A program made the position numbers and the translations under genes. 42,735 nucleotides of DNA, taken from Erwinia sp. 198. GTDB taxonomy: Bacteria; Pseudomonadota; Gammaproteobacteria; Enterobacterales; Enterobacteriaceae. Of the stretch, positions 42,101 to 42,735 are shown in pieces. Location: positions 1 through 42,735 of the forward strand of contig NZ_RHUM01000014.1 in assembly GCF_003937915.1 (NCBI RefSeq), in the 5' to 3' direction. The notes beneath the pieces were generated by a model that was given only the letters and a program-made list of their open reading frames with translations, was not told the DNA's origin and searched no databases. Positions within the stretch are counted from its first letter, which is position 1; every line of letters begins with the position of its first letter.

Positions 42101-42735
42101 AAGCCGAAGTACTGACCTTAACCAGCGACGCGCTGGGCAACCTGCTCAGCGAAGAGAACAGCGGCGGGCTGTTCACGCATCAGTATGACGCGCTGGGCAA
42201 CCTGACCGGCAGCACGCTGCCGGACGGGCGCGAGCTGAACTGCCTGCGCTACGGCACCGGTCATCTGCTGCAGATGAACCTGAAAATGCACGGTAAGCAG
42301 AGCGAAATCGCGGGCTATCAGCGCGACAGGCTGCATCGTGAGATCGATCGCACCCAGGGCGCGCTGCATCAGGAGACGCGCTACGATCCTGTCGGGCGGA
42401 TCGTGATGCGCCGCAGCGGCTTTATCGATCGTTCAGGCGTGGTGCTGGAGCGCCGCTATCGCTGGGATCGTCTGGATCAGGTGATGCAGCAGCTGGTGTC
42501 GGACAGCGCAACGCGGCAGAACGAGTGGGCAAACCAGCAGCAGCGCTTTGGCTATGATGCAACGGGGCAGGTCACGCGTGAAGTCCGCACCTATAAGGAA
42601 GAGCATTTCAGCTGGGACGCTGCCGGAAACCAGACCGACAGCCCGGGCGAAACCGTCTGGCGCAACCTGCTGCTCAGGCTGAAGGGTGCGCGCTGGCGCT
42701 ACGACGGCTTTGGTCGCATGACGTGGCGGAAATCG
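39190..42735 (+). CDS. rhs: PrePAAR-PAAR-Rhs T6SS effector (3' end beyond window)
   Basis: Open for 1182 codons to the window edge. Residues 6-15 (AARLDDPLVH) match the prePAAR motif AARxxDxxxH. Two transmembrane helices lie at about 29-47 and 48-65. PAAR sequence follows at about 88-265 in two parts (GPPDAVITSGSDNVKIMG; CTKGH ... MINGHPAVRNGH ... RIGGDSVVV). From about residue 340 the Rhs/YD shell begins (RIPLYWQRIYHSRNL, then many YD-type repeats such as EYDRAGMLVGEN). The protein caps VgrG, and its C-terminal toxin is released inside the target cell. Toxin type and immunity gene lie outside the window. The TAATG start has no strong ribosome binding site, so coupling to eagR is likely. Confidence 0.93.
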   Translation, partial: MSESIAARLDDPLVHSSALADLVSGLVEGAIYTGILAGAGLLFAVNPVAGVAVGAAVMLGAMASGYPEKLGNKASDAVDGLLDTLGMRGPPDAVITSGSDNVKIMGKPAARAAGTVSRAWLASPSVGSEEAPGLKDIAMAVAGGIASTIRHPGDAVSAALDKVSHLSAASVGSWFGNLWDDLIQPTVASASPYATPANKDTVACTKGHLAENANFLAEGSKKVMINGHPAVRNGHRSTCEATVQVSDNPRVRIGGDSVVVRDIRSGKNMLAYFVGGLLSGGIGKEGAKLLEQLFTRVAARRALRQITCTIVSEAGGTVAAGAISSAAMQSFHPVNYATGAKILAGQDDLDFVLEDRIPLYWQRIYHSRNLTTGLLGTGWMLPFETRLLRFRHPDGTFQFAWRDITGQELGLGEITPGDVVRFDEEGFTLFCSLQGVIVMQTAQGEFHLYEPDPQREGEWRIGRIYDRHENCQHFSWNEAGQLTAIAGDNEALDVRLSYEPQHGRLAALHQVVAGELRPLVNYRYNPQGQLIAVQDADGVETRRFSWDRASDLMASHSYATGLTVAYQWQPARDPRYWRVYEYQVLDDQQHCLERWLIDADEEDRSATVTCFSGGTTQHRWDELCRITDYIDSYGAHWRYRWAEQGDLLMATLAPGDRVWAYDYDERANLSMVRDPLGQTTTTLWHPSYAFPLKEVQPDGAVWQYEYNDAGDVIAVTDPLGGTSRFTWNEQGDLLTRTDALDNTHRFWWNERGQLRRDEDCSGNQSHRLYDDAGRLLSSTDAEGNTTRYRWSAAGRLQCLTRPDGRETEYEYDRAGMLVGENVDGFSERHVALNVRGQVVSQTDPAGHITRYQYDRFGRMTALSNPNGDRWQFEYDNSQRLLAQIDYAGRRKSYGYDELGQVTEVVQHPLSVEGENLPPHRTQFEYDEVSRLTVKTTQQHRTEYHYGPDCVEVRKIALTEWEKARAEGREAEAEVLTLTSDALGNLLSEENSGGLFTHQYDALGNLTGSTLPDGRELNCLRYGTGHLLQMNLKMHGKQSEIAGYQRDRLHREIDRTQGALHQETRYDPVGRIVMRRSGFIDRSGVVLERRYRWDRLDQVMQQLVSDSATRQNEWANQQQRFGYDATGQVTREVRTYKEEHFSWDAAGNQTDSPGETVWRNLLLRLKGARWRYDGFGRMTWRKS

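Overview
The window is chromosomal DNA of a gamma-proteobacterium of the Enterobacterales, most likely from the Erwinia/Pantoea (Erwiniaceae) group. This rests on near-E. coli housekeeping proteins in an E. coli-like order (tRNA-Leu pair, rsmC, holD, rimI, yjjG), a GC-rich coding style, and a type VI secretion system (T6SS) layout that matches what I know of Pantoea/Erwinia T6SS-1 loci with variable 'hcp' and 'vgrG' islands. The genus cannot be fixed from the sequence alone.

Region 1 (1-3103): two tandem tRNA-Leu(CAG) genes and rsmC on the minus strand, then holD, rimI and yjjG on the plus strand. In E. coli K-12 yjjG is followed by prfC. Here it is followed by about 880 bp of AT-rich non-coding DNA (3104-3984) and then a complete T6SS locus that runs past the window end.

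Region 2 (3985-14995): an SH3-like lipoprotein gene, then tssJ-tssK-tssL-tssM-tagF-tssA-tssB-tssC. These build the membrane complex (TssJLM), baseplate adaptor (TssK), cap/initiator (TssA) and contractile sheath (TssBC), with TagF as post-translational repressor.

Region 3, hcp island (15081-20858): hcp with a structured leader, followed by anomalous, partly AT-rich cargo genes. These are a small DUF5675-like protein with an H..GN...GC motif plus a periplasmic partner, a peptidoglycan-binding/glucosaminidase effector, and a tandemly duplicated two-gene module (small exported protein plus larger exported protein). The first copy of the larger gene has decayed.

Region 4 (20981-33365): the phospho-regulatory and baseplate half: tagH (FHA), pppA, an unknown exported protein, tagJ, tssE, tssF, tssG, tssH (ClpV) and ppkA. 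PpkA, PppA, TagH and TagF together indicate control by threonine phosphorylation.

Region 5, vgrG island (33366-36844): an AT-rich 'graveyard' between two copies of a 45-bp vgrG leader sequence. It holds three diverged paralogues of a small four-helix membrane protein (probably orphan immunity proteins). Each is followed by a complete, deleted or residual copy of one larger gene, all inactivated by different lesions. A degenerate vgrG start is joined to an unknown C-terminal tail.

Region 6 (36845-42735): vgrG, an EagR-type chaperone gene, and the first 1182 codons of a prePAAR-PAAR-Rhs effector whose toxin end lies beyond the window.
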